A stretch of 64,000 bases of DNA from an uncultured Lachnospiraceae bacterium (GCA_934317005.1 CAKREB010000002.1:159588-223587); one strand, 5' to 3'. Positions 36,068-47,803 are shown, counted from the stretch's first letter. Made by a program: numbers and translations. The notes: a model not told the origin generated them from the letters alone.

Positions 36068-36901
36068 ATGAGTTTATTTTCTGGATTGGACCAGTTTGGA
36101 CTGGGAAAGCTGGAAAAGATGGATGTATTTGAAGATGAAAGTAAAAAGAACTCTGCACAGGGAAAGCCTGCAGAGCAGAAAATTACTGAAGAAGATCTTT
36201 TGTTTGACAAGACATATACCTGTCCTGTCTGCGATTCCGAATTTCATTCTAAAATGGTTCGTACCGGAAAGGTAAAGCTTTTATCAGCAGATACCGATTT
36301 GCGTCCAAAATATCAGCTTGTGGATTCTTTGAAATATGATGCGCTGGTCTGCCCGAAATGTGGTTATGCTGCATTGAGCCGCTTCTTTAAGTTTATGATG
36401 CCGGCACAGGCAAAGCTGATCCGTGAGAATATTTCTAAGAATTTTAGTGGTTTGAAGCCAACGGGAAATATATATACGTATGACGATGCGATTGCACGTC
36501 ACCAGCTTGCTTTGGCAAATGCCGTTGTAAAGAAGGCAAAAGCAAGTGAAAAGGCATATACCTGTTTGAAGATGGCATGGTTGTATCGTGGAAAAGCGGA
36601 AACTCTGCCAAAGGAAACACCAGACTATGATAAGCAGATCAAGGAACTTCATGCAGAAGAAACAGAGCTGCTTGCCAACGCATATGAGGGATTTATGTCA
36701 GCTTTTTCAAAAGAGTCGTTCCCAATGTGTGGTATGGATGAGATTACGATGACATATCTGATCGCAGATCTGGCACGTCGTATCGGAAAATACGAAGAGT
36801 CAAGCCGCTGGATCTCCAGAGTACTTACTTCCCGTGCTGCAAATGAGCGAATCAAGAACAAGGCGCGTGATATCAAGGAGTTATTGAATCAGCATAAATA
36901 A
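36068..36901 (+). CDS. DUF2225-family zinc-binding protein
   Basis: 277 residues with two Cys pairs, CPVCDSEF near residue 56 and CPKCGYAAL near 98, likely a zinc site, followed by helical repeats like TPR (AWLYRGKAETLPKETPDYDK). It fits the DUF2225 family, of unknown function. ATG at 36068 lies 7 nt after AAGGAGG, 12 nt past the glnS stop, so it is probably cotranscribed. Confidence 0.88.
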   Translation: MSLFSGLDQFGLGKLEKMDVFEDESKKNSAQGKPAEQKITEEDLLFDKTYTCPVCDSEFHSKMVRTGKVKLLSADTDLRPKYQLVDSLKYDALVCPKCGYAALSRFFKFMMPAQAKLIRENISKNFSGLKPTGNIYTYDDAIARHQLALANAVVKKAKASEKAYTCLKMAWLYRGKAETLPKETPDYDKQIKELHAEETELLANAYEGFMSAFSKESFPMCGMDEITMTYLIADLARRIGKYEESSRWISRVLTSRAANERIKNKARDIKELLNQHK

Positions 36902-36941
36902 ATCGAGTGATACAACAGATTATTTTAAAAATGTAGATTAC

Positions 36942-36978
36942 AAAGGATGTTATGGTTATACACTGTAACATCCTTTTT
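36942..36978 (+). terminator. terminator after DUF2225 gene
   Basis: AAAGGATGTTA (36942-36952) pairs perfectly with TAACATCCTTT (36966-36976) around a 13-nt loop, with a T run from 36974. It closes the glnS-DUF2225 unit. Confidence 0.85.
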
Positions 36979-36980
36979 GC

Positions 36981-37022
36981 GTAAAAAGGGTACCGCTAAC
37001 GTTAGTGCGCTGGCAGGAATCC
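36981..37022 (-). repeat. dispersed repeat, copy A (inverted)
   Basis: Read on the - strand, it has GGATTCCTGCCAGCGCACT, then ACGTTAGC and ends CCCTTTTTAC. It resembles copies at 39517-39559 and 54187-54231 (+). It lies between the DUF2225 terminator and the groES promoter. The rest of the 250-nt gap to groES holds only AT-rich DNA and the promoter. Confidence 0.5.
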
Positions 37023-37128
37023 ACTGATCTGTAAAACAGAAAAGTTAGATAAAGTGAGAGAAAGAAAGAATAAAAGAGAAAAACTTATAATATGATAAAA
37101 TGACGGCAAAATTGCGGTTCAATATATA

Positions 37129-37157
37129 TTGCGTAATATGCGCAAATGAAATATATT
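37129..37157 (+). promoter_or_regulatory. groESL promoter
   Basis: TTGCGT (37129-37134), a 17-nt spacer and TATATT (37152-37157), placed 10 nt before the CIRCE operator, so the operator covers the start region. Confidence 0.65.
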
Positions 37158-37167
37158 ATGAATATGG

Positions 37168-37194
37168 TTAGCACTCAAAAAGAATGAGTGCTAA
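37168..37194 (+). promoter_or_regulatory. CIRCE operator (HrcA site)
   Basis: TTAGCACTC (37168-37176), a 9-nt spacer and GAGTGCTAA (37186-37194) match the CIRCE consensus exactly. HrcA binding here represses groESL until heat shock. Confidence 0.97.
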
Positions 37195-37228
37195 TAAAAC
37201 GAAGAAAATATTTAAAGGAGGCATTCTC

Positions 37229-37516
37229 ATGAAATTATCACCTTTAGGGGACAGAGTTGTATTAAAGCAGTTAGAAGCAGAAGAAACTACAAAATCAGGA
37301 ATCGTATTACCGGGCAATGCACAGGAAAAGCCACAGCAGGCTGAGGTTATCGCTGTTGGTCCTGGTGGAGTTGTTGATGGTAAAGAGGTTGTTATGCAGG
37401 TTGCGGTTGGTGATAAAGTAATTTATTCTAAATATGCCGGAACAGAAGTAAAATTAGGGGACGAAGAATTTATCGTTGTTCGTCAGAATGATATCGTGGC
37501 AAAGGTAGAAGATTAA
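37229..37516 (+). CDS. groES: co-chaperonin GroES
   Basis: GroES caps the GroEL chamber. 95 residues with the LSPLGDRVVLK start, a mobile loop (EEETTKSGIVLPGNA region near 17-31) and a C-terminal EEFIVVRQNDIVAKVE. ATG at 37229 is 7 nt from AAAGGAGG (37214-37221); the in-frame upstream ATG at 37184 lies inside CIRCE. Controlled by the CIRCE operator just upstream. Confidence 0.97.
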   Translation: MKLSPLGDRVVLKQLEAEETTKSGIVLPGNAQEKPQQAEVIAVGPGGVVDGKEVVMQVAVGDKVIYSKYAGTEVKLGDEEFIVVRQNDIVAKVED

Positions 37517-37646
37517 TTTTTGCGACAGATTGACCTTAAATCAGAAATCAGAATATAAGACTGGCGGTAAGCACATGAGCTGTCTGGTCTTATCAGGAGA
37601 AGTAACTGCTTCTTCTATTATATATAAATAACATGTGCAGAAATGA

Positions 37647-39281
<1,635 letters not shown>

Positions 39282-39314
39282 TCATAAAAAATAATATGTG
39301 AATTATTTACAGGC

Positions 39315-39348
39315 AGAGGCTGGTCGTAAGGTCAGCCTTTGTTTTTTT
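39315..39348 (+). terminator. terminator after groEL
   Basis: Positions 39315-39322 (AGAGGCTG) pair with 39333-39340 (CAGCCTTT), one G-U, followed by GTTTTTTT (39341-39348). Confidence 0.85.
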
Positions 39349-39356
39349 GGAGGATA

Positions 39357-39415
39357 GAAAATTACTGCTATGGTAGTGCTGCACGGAGAATGTTTTGGCG
39401 GTGCCCTTTTTTACG
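39357..39415 (+). repeat. dispersed repeat, copy E (divergent)
   Basis: Begins GAAAATTACTGCTATGG and ends GGTGCCCTTTTTTACG, like the edges of the other copies, but its centre is longer. It follows the groEL terminator by 8 nt. Confidence 0.4.
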
Positions 39416-39422
39416 TGGGGAC

Positions 39423-39451
39423 TTGTAGATTTTTCTATCATTTGATATAAT
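39423..39451 (+). promoter_or_regulatory. promoter of the DUF6106-like gene or a small RNA
   Basis: TTGTAG (39423-39428), a 17-nt spacer and TATAAT (39446-39451) with TGA extended -10. Predicted start near 39458. The first thing it would transcribe is a terminator-bearing leader (39488-39557). Confidence 0.6.
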
Positions 39452-39487
39452 TAACTTGTTTGTGTTGGAAATCTTGCCGGGGCATCC

Positions 39488-39557
39488 GTTCTGGCAGTAT
39501 CCGTTATTACTTTATAGAAAATTCTTGCCAGAACACTAGCGCTGGCTGTGTTTTTTT
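39488..39557 (+). promoter_or_regulatory. candidate terminator/antiterminator leader (repeat copy B)
   Basis: GTTCTGGCA (39488-39496) pairs perfectly with TGCCAGAAC (39526-39534). The second strand overlaps the base of a terminator: ACAC-T-AGC (39533-39540), loop GCTG, GCT-GTGT (39545-39551), then seven T (39551-39557); GCCAG (39527-39531) can also pair with CTGGC (39542-39546). The two folds compete, as in attenuators. The right half (39517-39559) is a copy of the dispersed repeat. Confidence 0.5.
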
Positions 39558-39577
39558 ACAGAAATGAGGATTATAAT

Positions 39578-40087
39578 ATGGAAGAGATTTATTCAGAAAC
39601 TTATTTAAAAGCAAAACCGCCTACTAAGCGGATGCTCTTACGCTTTGGTTTGATCTTTTTGGCAGTTTTTGTGCTGTTAGTTGGATTGTTTACCATGCTT
39701 TTGATTGGAACGTCATTGGTGTTTGTTGTTACGGTAGTTGTAGCCGGCATTATCTTTTTTTTGTTACCGACAAATAACATTGCCTATGAGTATATTTTTG
39801 TAGATGGTCAGATTGATTTTGATCGTATTCTGGGTGGTGCAAAAAGAAAGACCATGACAAGAACAGATTTATCTAAAATAGAAGTAGTGGCTCCGGAAGG
39901 TTCGCATAAATTGGATGGTTTCCGTCATCTTCCATTGATCGATTATTCATCCGGTTATTCAAATGACAGACATTTTATTGCTGTATCGATTGGAGAAAAA
40001 GGTACAGAGCAGATCCGTTTTACTCCGGATGAAAAGATGTTAAAGATGATGCAGTATAAGGCACCAAGTAAAATCATGATGGAATAA
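39578..40087 (+). CDS. DUF6106-like two-helix membrane protein
   Basis: 169 residues: a cytoplasmic start, two adjacent membrane helices (about 24-45 and 48-68), then a cytoplasmic domain of strands (YEYIFVDGQIDFDRILGGAK ... GTEQIRFTPDEKMLKMMQYK). It looks like a DUF6106-type family common in Lachnospiraceae, related in layout to YcxB-like proteins; the function is unknown. ATG at 39578 follows AGAAATGAGGA. Expression may depend on the leader described at 39488-39557. Confidence 0.78.
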   Translation: MEEIYSETYLKAKPPTKRMLLRFGLIFLAVFVLLVGLFTMLLIGTSLVFVVTVVVAGIIFFLLPTNNIAYEYIFVDGQIDFDRILGGAKRKTMTRTDLSKIEVVAPEGSHKLDGFRHLPLIDYSSGYSNDRHFIAVSIGEKGTEQIRFTPDEKMLKMMQYKAPSKIMME

Positions 40088-40101
40088 ACCGGAAAAAACA
40101 G

Positions 40102-40131
40102 TTGACAAAAAAAGAGTGTTTGGTGTATACT
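40102..40131 (+). promoter_or_regulatory. guaB promoter
   Basis: A consensus TTGACA (40102-40107), an 18-nt spacer and TATACT (40126-40131). It is one of the strongest promoters in the window and is followed by a leader of about 155 nt. Confidence 0.75.
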
Positions 40132-40168
40132 CTTAAAAATATTTATATTTGTTTATACGATAGTTATG

Positions 40169-40192
40169 ACACGCAGGCTTCTCCCTGCGTGT
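40169..40192 (+). promoter_or_regulatory. guaB leader hairpin
   Basis: ACACGCAGG (40169-40177) pairs perfectly with CCTGCGTGT (40184-40192) with a 6-nt loop, about 30 nt into the predicted transcript. Only a weak T run (TTT) follows. It does not match the purine riboswitch core; it may be an attenuator or a 5' stabiliser. Confidence 0.5.
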
Positions 40193-40204
40193 TTCCTACT
40201 ATAA

Positions 40205-41749
<1,545 letters not shown>

Positions 41750-41780
41750 GCACGTAAATGCTATCAGTATACATAGTAAG

Positions 41781-42485
41781 ATGAAAAAATATAAGTTATT
41801 AAAGAAGAAAAATATTCCATATATGTTTATGGTAATAGGGGCGGCATCAGCAGTGTCGCTTCTTATTATCTCTATTTTTATCGGGGTGGTTCATATTATC
41901 CGTCCGGCAGCTGAAAAAAGGACAAATATTACAGGATTGGATTATTCTAAGATTCAGGTGGCGCAGCCGGAGATTACGCAGATGCTTTTGACAAAAAATA
42001 AAAATTCGCGTCCTGGTATTGCACTGGATAAGGTGCAGGGTGTTGTGATTCATTACACGGCAAATCCCGGAACAGATGCAAAGGCAAACCGTAATTATTT
42101 TGAGTCCAGAAAGGATTGTCCCGATAAGAGTGCATATAAGGTAAGCAGCCATTATATTATTGGCTTGGATGGGACGATTATTCAATGCATTCCGGAGGAT
42201 GAAGTAGCTTATGCGTCCAATGACAGGAATCGTGATACAATATCGATTGAATGCTGTCATCCGGATCAAAGCGGGAAGTTTACATCACAGACATATCAGT
42301 CGGTAATCTGTCTTACGGCATATCTTTGTGACAAATATCAAATAGAGATGGATCAGATTATCAGACACTATGATATTACAAAAAAAATCTGTCCTAAGTA
42401 TTATGTGAAGCATCCTGCGGCATGGAAAAAATTGAAAAAAGATATTACTTCTTATTTAAAGAATCATATGAAAACAGAAAATTAA
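41781..42485 (+). CDS. membrane-anchored N-acetylmuramoyl-L-alanine amidase
   Basis: 234 residues: a basic start, a membrane helix (about 13-38), then an Amidase_2 domain that cuts the lactyl-peptide bond of peptidoglycan. Zinc ligands are suggested by VVIHYTANPG (His), the RHYDIT segment (His) and the KICPKYYV segment (Cys). The SSHYIIGLDGTIIQCIPEDE region is typical. ATG 31 nt after guaB with a poor ribosome site. Confidence 0.88.
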   Translation: MKKYKLLKKKNIPYMFMVIGAASAVSLLIISIFIGVVHIIRPAAEKRTNITGLDYSKIQVAQPEITQMLLTKNKNSRPGIALDKVQGVVIHYTANPGTDAKANRNYFESRKDCPDKSAYKVSSHYIIGLDGTIIQCIPEDEVAYASNDRNRDTISIECCHPDQSGKFTSQTYQSVICLTAYLCDKYQIEMDQIIRHYDITKKICPKYYVKHPAAWKKLKKDITSYLKNHMKTEN

Positions 42486-42500
42486 AAATATTATTGTGAA

Positions 42501-42527
42501 AAACGGAGAAATCTTCTCCGTTTTTTT
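42501..42527 (+). terminator. terminator after amidase gene
   Basis: AAACGGAGAA (42501-42510) pairs with TTCTCCGTTT (42514-42523) around ATC, ending in seven T (42521-42527). Confidence 0.88.
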
Positions 42528-42541
42528 GGTGCTTTTTTCTA

Positions 42542-42569
42542 TTGCTTTTTTAAACAAAGATGATAGAAT
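42542..42569 (+). promoter_or_regulatory. candidate promoter of large surface protein
   Basis: TTGCTT (42542-42547), a 16-nt spacer and TAGAAT (42564-42569) preceded by TGA. The leader to the gene is about 95 nt. Confidence 0.45.
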
Positions 42570-42671
42570 AGACAGCACAAACATATTAAGCAGTACATAT
42601 GTATCATATAATACGCCGTTTTGGGAGGATGACGGTATGGCACGATCAGGATAGGAACAAGGAGGTTAGAT

Positions 42672-45600
42672 ATGAAGCTAAAGAAGGCACTACATATCTT
42701 TGTGATAGCATTGGCTGCTTTTGTTGGAATATGGAATCAGAAAATGATATCCAATGCATATACGGAAAATGAGGTTGGAACAGAAGCGGATATAGGAACG
42801 ATTGAGCGAAAGTCGGGAGGATATTCGCATGTAGGTGTAAAGGTATATTGGGAGAATAAACTAATCTGTTATGCACTGGATACATGGAGAAAAACGTCAG
42901 ATTATCCGACGGATCAGGATTGGAACTATGTGGCAAGTAATTACAATGGAACGATTCATTATTTTACGGAGGATTATTCGCCTACGGATACACCAATCTG
43001 GTTAAAACAGTCTGCAGTCGGAAAAAGATTTTTTTTGAAAAATAACGCTATCCGAAATGGAAAGACAGAATATAGTGTTGTGATGAGTAAGATGGGATAT
43101 GGAAAGGAAACGGAGAAAAAGTTTGAAATTGCCAATGTTCCGGCAGGGGAGTTTGGAACGGTCAGTTTAGGAGATGCTTCCTTTCAGACGTCTGTAGAAG
43201 AAACAGGATTGAGCCAGAGATTTGCTTTGGGAGAATCGTATGTCTATCAGATCTATGATGTCAGAAATATTCAGCCGGGTGCGGAAATTCCAGCTAATAC
43301 TAACGGTGGAAAACTGGAATCATCCGGAAAGGCATATTACAACGGAAGCTCTTATGTGATCACAAAGCTGCCGACGGCATCGTATGTCAAAGCAGGTTAT
43401 ACCTGCACATTTGAAGGCTGGTACAATGCAGCGAGCGGTGGTAAGCAGTACAAGGTCGGAGATACTGTCTATAAGGGGAATACATTATATGCGCATTGGA
43501 AGGTTACCCCACAGTCATATAATGTTACATGTATAGATGTGTTAGGAAAGCATGCAGGCGGAAAGATACTTGGAAAGAAGTCATGGCAGGCACTGTGCGA
43601 TGAGAGTGTATCCGGTGAAAAAGCGGGAACAGATAAAGCGGTAGGTGCATATTATAGCCATTGTTACTATACGGGTGCTTCGAAAGCGACTGTAACGGTA
43701 AATGGCGCAACTGTATACCGTTACTTTTCCTATGAAAATATGCCGGTACAGTATATAGATCAGGTGGAGTGTGGAAAACAAAAGGGAGAACTGCTACATA
43801 CAACAACGCAGGAAAAGCCATATTTGTCAAAGGTATCAGGAGCAGATCTGGGGGATGATACGACACCGGGTGCTTACTATAAGGGATATGTGTATAGTAA
43901 CTGTTCGTCAGGAACGGTCGAGCAAAAGGATGGCATTATTTATCGATACTTTAAACCGGTTACAGGTTCCATTTCCTTTGACAAACAGGGAGTAAGTGAA
44001 GGAACGATGCCTGATGTAGAAGCCTGCGAATACGGCGAGCGTGTGCTTCTGCCAAAGAACGCATACAAAAAGACCAGTGTAGTCACTTTGTATCATGATA
44101 AAGAGAAAAAGGTGGCTGATACAACGGATACGATAGAAGTGGCACATAAGTTTTTAGGATGGTCTGATAAGCCGGATGGCACATTGCAATATACAGACGG
44201 GGATTCGCTTGACTACTTATCAGAAACCGGTGGGGAACTTAAATTATATCCAATCTGGAGTACGGAAACGGTCACTTTGCCCAATGTTTCTTCCAGAATA
44301 GGATATCGCTTTTTGGGATGGTCTGCTTCTGCAGAGGAAAAAAGCGGCTTAACGCAGATATCTGTTCGTGATTCTGTTGAGTTATATGCTGTCTGGAAAC
44401 CTGATGTTGTAAAGTATCATGTAGAACTTTATAAAGAAAAGGTAGACGGCGGGTACGAGATGACTTCCAACTATGAGTTTGAAAGCTATGCGGATGAGAT
44501 GGTTTCACTGGATTCTGCACAGGATGCTTATCCGGGATTTACTTTAGATGAAGCATCTTCTAAGCTAAATGGCAGGGTGAAATCTGACGGCAGTCTTATA
44601 TTATGTGCATATTATCGGAGAAATTCCTATGCATTGCAGTATGATCTCAATGGTGGAAAATTAACGAATGGCTCTGGAGAGATTCCCAAAGAAAAGATTT
44701 TATTTGGAAAAAATATTACGGTATCAAAAAATGCATTGGAGCGAAGCGGTTACTCCTTTGAAGGATGGTCGCAGCATGCAGAGGGAGATTCTAAGATATA
44801 TCAGCCGGGAGATTCCTTTATTATGACAAATCATGATGTGACATTATATGCGCAGTGGAAACCGAGTGCAGTAAAGGTTTCTTATAATAACAATGCTGCA
44901 TATAGTAAAATGTCTGGAATTTCAGGAACAGTTTCGTCTACAATGTATCAGTGTGGAAAGGATTCCTTTGCCAGTAAAGATGTATTTCAGGCACAGGATG
45001 CTGTGCAGACTTCATGGAATACTAAACCGGATGGAAGTGGTATTACGGTAGCACCGGGGGCAAATATGAGAGGGCTTTTCGATGAGAATAAGGAAATTGT
45101 GCTGTATGCGATCTGGCAATATCAGATAGGATCAGCAGTATCTTTTCAGGTTGACATCTTCAAAGAAGGCGCACAGGAAAATGCAGACCGGATAAAACTG
45201 GATTCTTTACTTTTACAGGGAAAAGCAGGCGAAAAGATAAAGGATGCACTTACAAGAATCTATCAAAAAGAACTGAATGGAGAAAGTATCATATACTTTT
45301 ATAAGGGATACGAAGTGATCAATGCGAATGAGTTAGAGCAAATCATAGCGTTAGATTCCGGAACAGCAGTTACCCTTCATGTAAAAGAGCGTAATTGCAG
45401 CCTTTCCTTTGCGATAGACGGAATCGAAGAAAATAATCGGTTAGCAGACGAAAAAACAAATTATCAGGGCTCAGTAAAACTTCCGGATAAACTTCCAAAC
45501 GGAGAGAAAATAGACCGTCTTGTAGACAGCACCGGAAAGATTTATGAACCGGGTACAAACATTAAATTAGAAAAAAATCTGCAGTTGACCATTCAGCAGG

Positions 45601-46730
45601 CAATCTGTTTATATGATGAAAGGGCAACGGAAAAAGAGCAGATAGTATATGTAAAATATGGCGGGGACTTTACTTTCCCGAAAAAAGCAGTGGGAGGGTT
45701 TCAGTTTTTAGGCTGGTATTTAAAGGATGGTCAAAAGGCAGCCGATGCCGGACAGATACAGAAGAATGTAAAGAAACGTTGTGAATATTATGCAAAATGG
45801 TCAGAGCCGCTGGTGTATACCATCACATATGATCTGGAAGGTACAGGGGTTAAGATTTTAGAAAATGGGGTAACACAGTATCAGCATACCAAAGAAGTGA
45901 TATTGCCAACAAAGGAGCAGCTTGCTGTACCGGAGGGATACCGTTTTGTAGGGTGGTATCATTCTGATGATATAACTAAGAAGACGGTTACTAAGATTAC
46001 AGCGCAGGACTATGGAGATATGCACTTTAAAGCAGAGTTACAAAAAGAGAATGAAAATGAAACATCTAAGCCTTCACCAACCCCGGATAATAATATAGAG
46101 AAGGATAAGGAGCCGGAAGCAACAAAACAGCCGGATGATTTGAGGCAGCAGGATACAACTGTTACACAGCCGGGGGGAAATGGAGATAAAAAGCAGACTC
46201 CAAATGACGGCTCAAAGAAAAATGATACGGATACAAAGACTGTTACACAGAAGGACTCCTTAAAAAAGGGAGATGCATTCTGGCAGGGGAATTTGAAATA
46301 CAAAATAGTATCCATTACATCGAAAAGAAAAGAGGTAAGTATCGTTGCAAACCGTTGGAAAAAATCTTCCTTAACGGTTCTGTCAAAAGTTAAATATAAG
46401 GGAGTGGTATTTCAGGTTACTGATGTAGGGAAAAAGGCATTCTATGGAAACAAAACAGTCAAAAAGATAATCATCAAAGATACGGTGAATAAGCTTGGGC
46501 AGCAGGCATTTTCAAAGATGCGTTCCCTTCAGACTGTGACGATTGGAAAAAGTATTACGTGTATTGATAAAAAAGCATTTTATCAGGATAAGCAGTTAAA
46601 GAAAATAGTGGTTAAGAGTAAAAAAATTTCCAAAGTGGGAAAGAAGGCATTTCAAAGGATTGGGAAGAAAGCGCAATTTAGAGTACCGATTCAGAAGAAA
46701 CGACAGTATAAGAAAATGTTTCGGAAATAA
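42672..46730 (+). CDS. large secreted InlB-repeat/BspA-like surface protein
   Basis: 1352 residues with a signal peptide (about 1-30). After a unique N-terminal region come InlB-type (Listeria-Bacteroides) beta-grasp repeats marked by F-x-GW and LYAxWK at about residues 210-280, 540-575 and 655-731, with degenerate copies near 1007-1041 and 1090. A tandem MucBP-like pair (GAYY...YRYF) lies at about 281-428. A Pro/Thr/Asp linker (about 1127-1197) precedes a BspA-like leucine-rich repeat part (GKKAFYGNKTVKKIIIKD). No LPxTG or membrane anchor is seen at the basic C-terminus. Adhesion is a family-based guess. Confidence 0.88.
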   Translation: MKLKKALHIFVIALAAFVGIWNQKMISNAYTENEVGTEADIGTIERKSGGYSHVGVKVYWENKLICYALDTWRKTSDYPTDQDWNYVASNYNGTIHYFTEDYSPTDTPIWLKQSAVGKRFFLKNNAIRNGKTEYSVVMSKMGYGKETEKKFEIANVPAGEFGTVSLGDASFQTSVEETGLSQRFALGESYVYQIYDVRNIQPGAEIPANTNGGKLESSGKAYYNGSSYVITKLPTASYVKAGYTCTFEGWYNAASGGKQYKVGDTVYKGNTLYAHWKVTPQSYNVTCIDVLGKHAGGKILGKKSWQALCDESVSGEKAGTDKAVGAYYSHCYYTGASKATVTVNGATVYRYFSYENMPVQYIDQVECGKQKGELLHTTTQEKPYLSKVSGADLGDDTTPGAYYKGYVYSNCSSGTVEQKDGIIYRYFKPVTGSISFDKQGVSEGTMPDVEACEYGERVLLPKNAYKKTSVVTLYHDKEKKVADTTDTIEVAHKFLGWSDKPDGTLQYTDGDSLDYLSETGGELKLYPIWSTETVTLPNVSSRIGYRFLGWSASAEEKSGLTQISVRDSVELYAVWKPDVVKYHVELYKEKVDGGYEMTSNYEFESYADEMVSLDSAQDAYPGFTLDEASSKLNGRVKSDGSLILCAYYRRNSYALQYDLNGGKLTNGSGEIPKEKILFGKNITVSKNALERSGYSFEGWSQHAEGDSKIYQPGDSFIMTNHDVTLYAQWKPSAVKVSYNNNAAYSKMSGISGTVSSTMYQCGKDSFASKDVFQAQDAVQTSWNTKPDGSGITVAPGANMRGLFDENKEIVLYAIWQYQIGSAVSFQVDIFKEGAQENADRIKLDSLLLQGKAGEKIKDALTRIYQKELNGESIIYFYKGYEVINANELEQIIALDSGTAVTLHVKERNCSLSFAIDGIEENNRLADEKTNYQGSVKLPDKLPNGEKIDRLVDSTGKIYEPGTNIKLEKNLQLTIQQAICLYDERATEKEQIVYVKYGGDFTFPKKAVGGFQFLGWYLKDGQKAADAGQIQKNVKKRCEYYAKWSEPLVYTITYDLEGTGVKILENGVTQYQHTKEVILPTKEQLAVPEGYRFVGWYHSDDITKKTVTKITAQDYGDMHFKAELQKENENETSKPSPTPDNNIEKDKEPEATKQPDDLRQQDTTVTQPGGNGDKKQTPNDGSKKNDTDTKTVTQKDSLKKGDAFWQGNLKYKIVSITSKRKEVSIVANRWKKSSLTVLSKVKYKGVVFQVTDVGKKAFYGNKTVKKIIIKDTVNKLGQQAFSKMRSLQTVTIGKSITCIDKKAFYQDKQLKKIVVKSKKISKVGKKAFQRIGKKAQFRVPIQKKRQYKKMFRK

Positions 46731-46780
46731 TATGACTATCACATGATATGTTTACGTTTCTTTTAGTACATTAGTAAAAC

Positions 46781-46809
46781 GATCCGGTAATGAATATCAT
46801 TATCGGATC
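46781..46809 (-). terminator. hairpin between convergent genes
   Basis: Positions 46781-46792 pair with 46798-46809 (12 bp, one G-U), loop of 5. On the - strand the stem is followed by GTTTTAC, so it probably ends the deaminase transcript; on the + strand no U-run follows. Confidence 0.6.
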
Positions 46810-46817
46810 AGTTATAG

Positions 46818-47306
46818 TTATAAATGAAATGAAATGGTTTTATCTGCAGCCTGATATTTGGTATAAACGACACCGGCAGATTTCATCATGCGTTTTGCAG
46901 CTATAACAGAAGAGGTGTCTGAATATTTATCGTCCAAATAGATTACTTCAGAAATACCAACCTGAATTAATGCCTTTGTACATTCGTTACAGGGAAAAAG
47001 TGTTGTATAGATTTTCGCATGTGACATATTTGTGTGTATTCCGGCATAGTTTAGAATAGCATTTAATTCTGCATGGCAGACATACAGATACTTTTCGTCA
47101 AGGTCGGAGGTCGCATCGCGACACCACGGATATTCATCATCAGAGCAGTTTCTTGGCATACCGTTATAACCGACAGAAAGAATCTTGTTGTCCTGACTGA
47201 CGATACATGCGCCAACACTGGTATGAGGATCTTTGCTGCGTTCTGCGGAAAGAAGAGCAATTCCCATAAAATATTCATCCCATTTTAAGTAATTTTCTTT
47301 TTTCAT
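46818..47306 (-). CDS. deoxycytidylate deaminase family (ComEB-like)
   Basis: Zinc-dependent deaminase converting dCMP to dUMP for thymidylate synthesis. About 162 residues, with CHAELNAIL (zinc His and catalytic Glu) and PCNEC (zinc Cys pair), plus DPHTSVGACIV and GYNGMPRNCSD typical of the dCMP group. Start at 47306 after AGAAATGAGG; seven more upstream in-frame residues are less likely. The comEB name comes from B. subtilis; no competence genes are adjacent. Confidence 0.92.
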   Translation of the reverse strand: MKKENYLKWDEYFMGIALLSAERSKDPHTSVGACIVSQDNKILSVGYNGMPRNCSDDEYPWCRDATSDLDEKYLYVCHAELNAILNYAGIHTNMSHAKIYTTLFPCNECTKALIQVGISEVIYLDDKYSDTSSVIAAKRMMKSAGVVYTKYQAADKTISFHL

Positions 47307-47396
47307 TGTACGCCTCATTTCTATCATTTATCATGAAGTGCTCACATCTTGGTAGTGCTTACTTTGTAAAAAATGGAAAGGTTTCCCATAAAACAT

Positions 47397-47427
47397 AAAA
47401 AGACTGCCCACACCCTGGCAGTCTTTT
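47397..47427. terminator. bidirectional-type terminator of rpsT
   Basis: GACTGCC (47402-47408) and GGCAGTC (47417-47423) with an A run on the left and a T run on the right. On the - strand it ends rpsT with TTTTTATG. Confidence 0.88.
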
Positions 47428-47437
47428 CGTACATACA

Positions 47438-47701
47438 TTACGCGATTTTATTAACAGCAATTGTCATACGGGAAATCTTTCTGGAAGCAGTTTTCTGATG
47501 ATAAACACCCTTGCTTGCAGCTTTATTGATTTCTGAAATTGCTGATGTTAATGCTGTAGCAGCTGCTTCTTTATCTTTAGCAGCGATTGCAGCGTCAACT
47601 TTTTTAATAGCTGTCTTAACCTTAGACTTGATAGCTTTATTTCTTTCTGCATTTCTACGATCAACTAAAATTCTCTTCTTTGCTGATTTGATATTAGCCA
47701 T
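47438..47701 (-). CDS. rpsT: 30S ribosomal protein S20
   Basis: 87 residues, Lys/Ala-rich, starting MANIKSAKKRILVDRRNAER, the S20 signature, and with the AASKGVYHQKTASRKISRM C-terminal region. S20 binds 16S rRNA early in assembly. Its promoter (47775-47803) and terminator are both visible, so it is a single-gene unit. Confidence 0.98.
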   Translation of the reverse strand: MANIKSAKKRILVDRRNAERNKAIKSKVKTAIKKVDAAIAAKDKEAAATALTSAISEINKAASKGVYHQKTASRKISRMTIAVNKIA

Positions 47702-47774
47702 TCTTTACACCTCCCCGTCTGTAATCTCTTGTTTACAAAGCAGACACGGTTACTTTGAATAAACATACTCATAT

Positions 47775-47803
47775 ATAATATAGAAAAGAGCAAAATTTGT
47801 CAA
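47775..47803 (-). promoter_or_regulatory. rpsT promoter
   Basis: On the - strand TTGACA (47798-47803), a 17-nt spacer and TATTAT (47775-47780), near consensus, as expected for a ribosomal protein. Confidence 0.85.

Noticed and set aside
43515..44865. Repeats in the large surface protein as a possible CRISPR or satellite array
   Set aside because: They are protein-level repeats with diverged DNA and no regular spacer; the reading frame stays open throughout.
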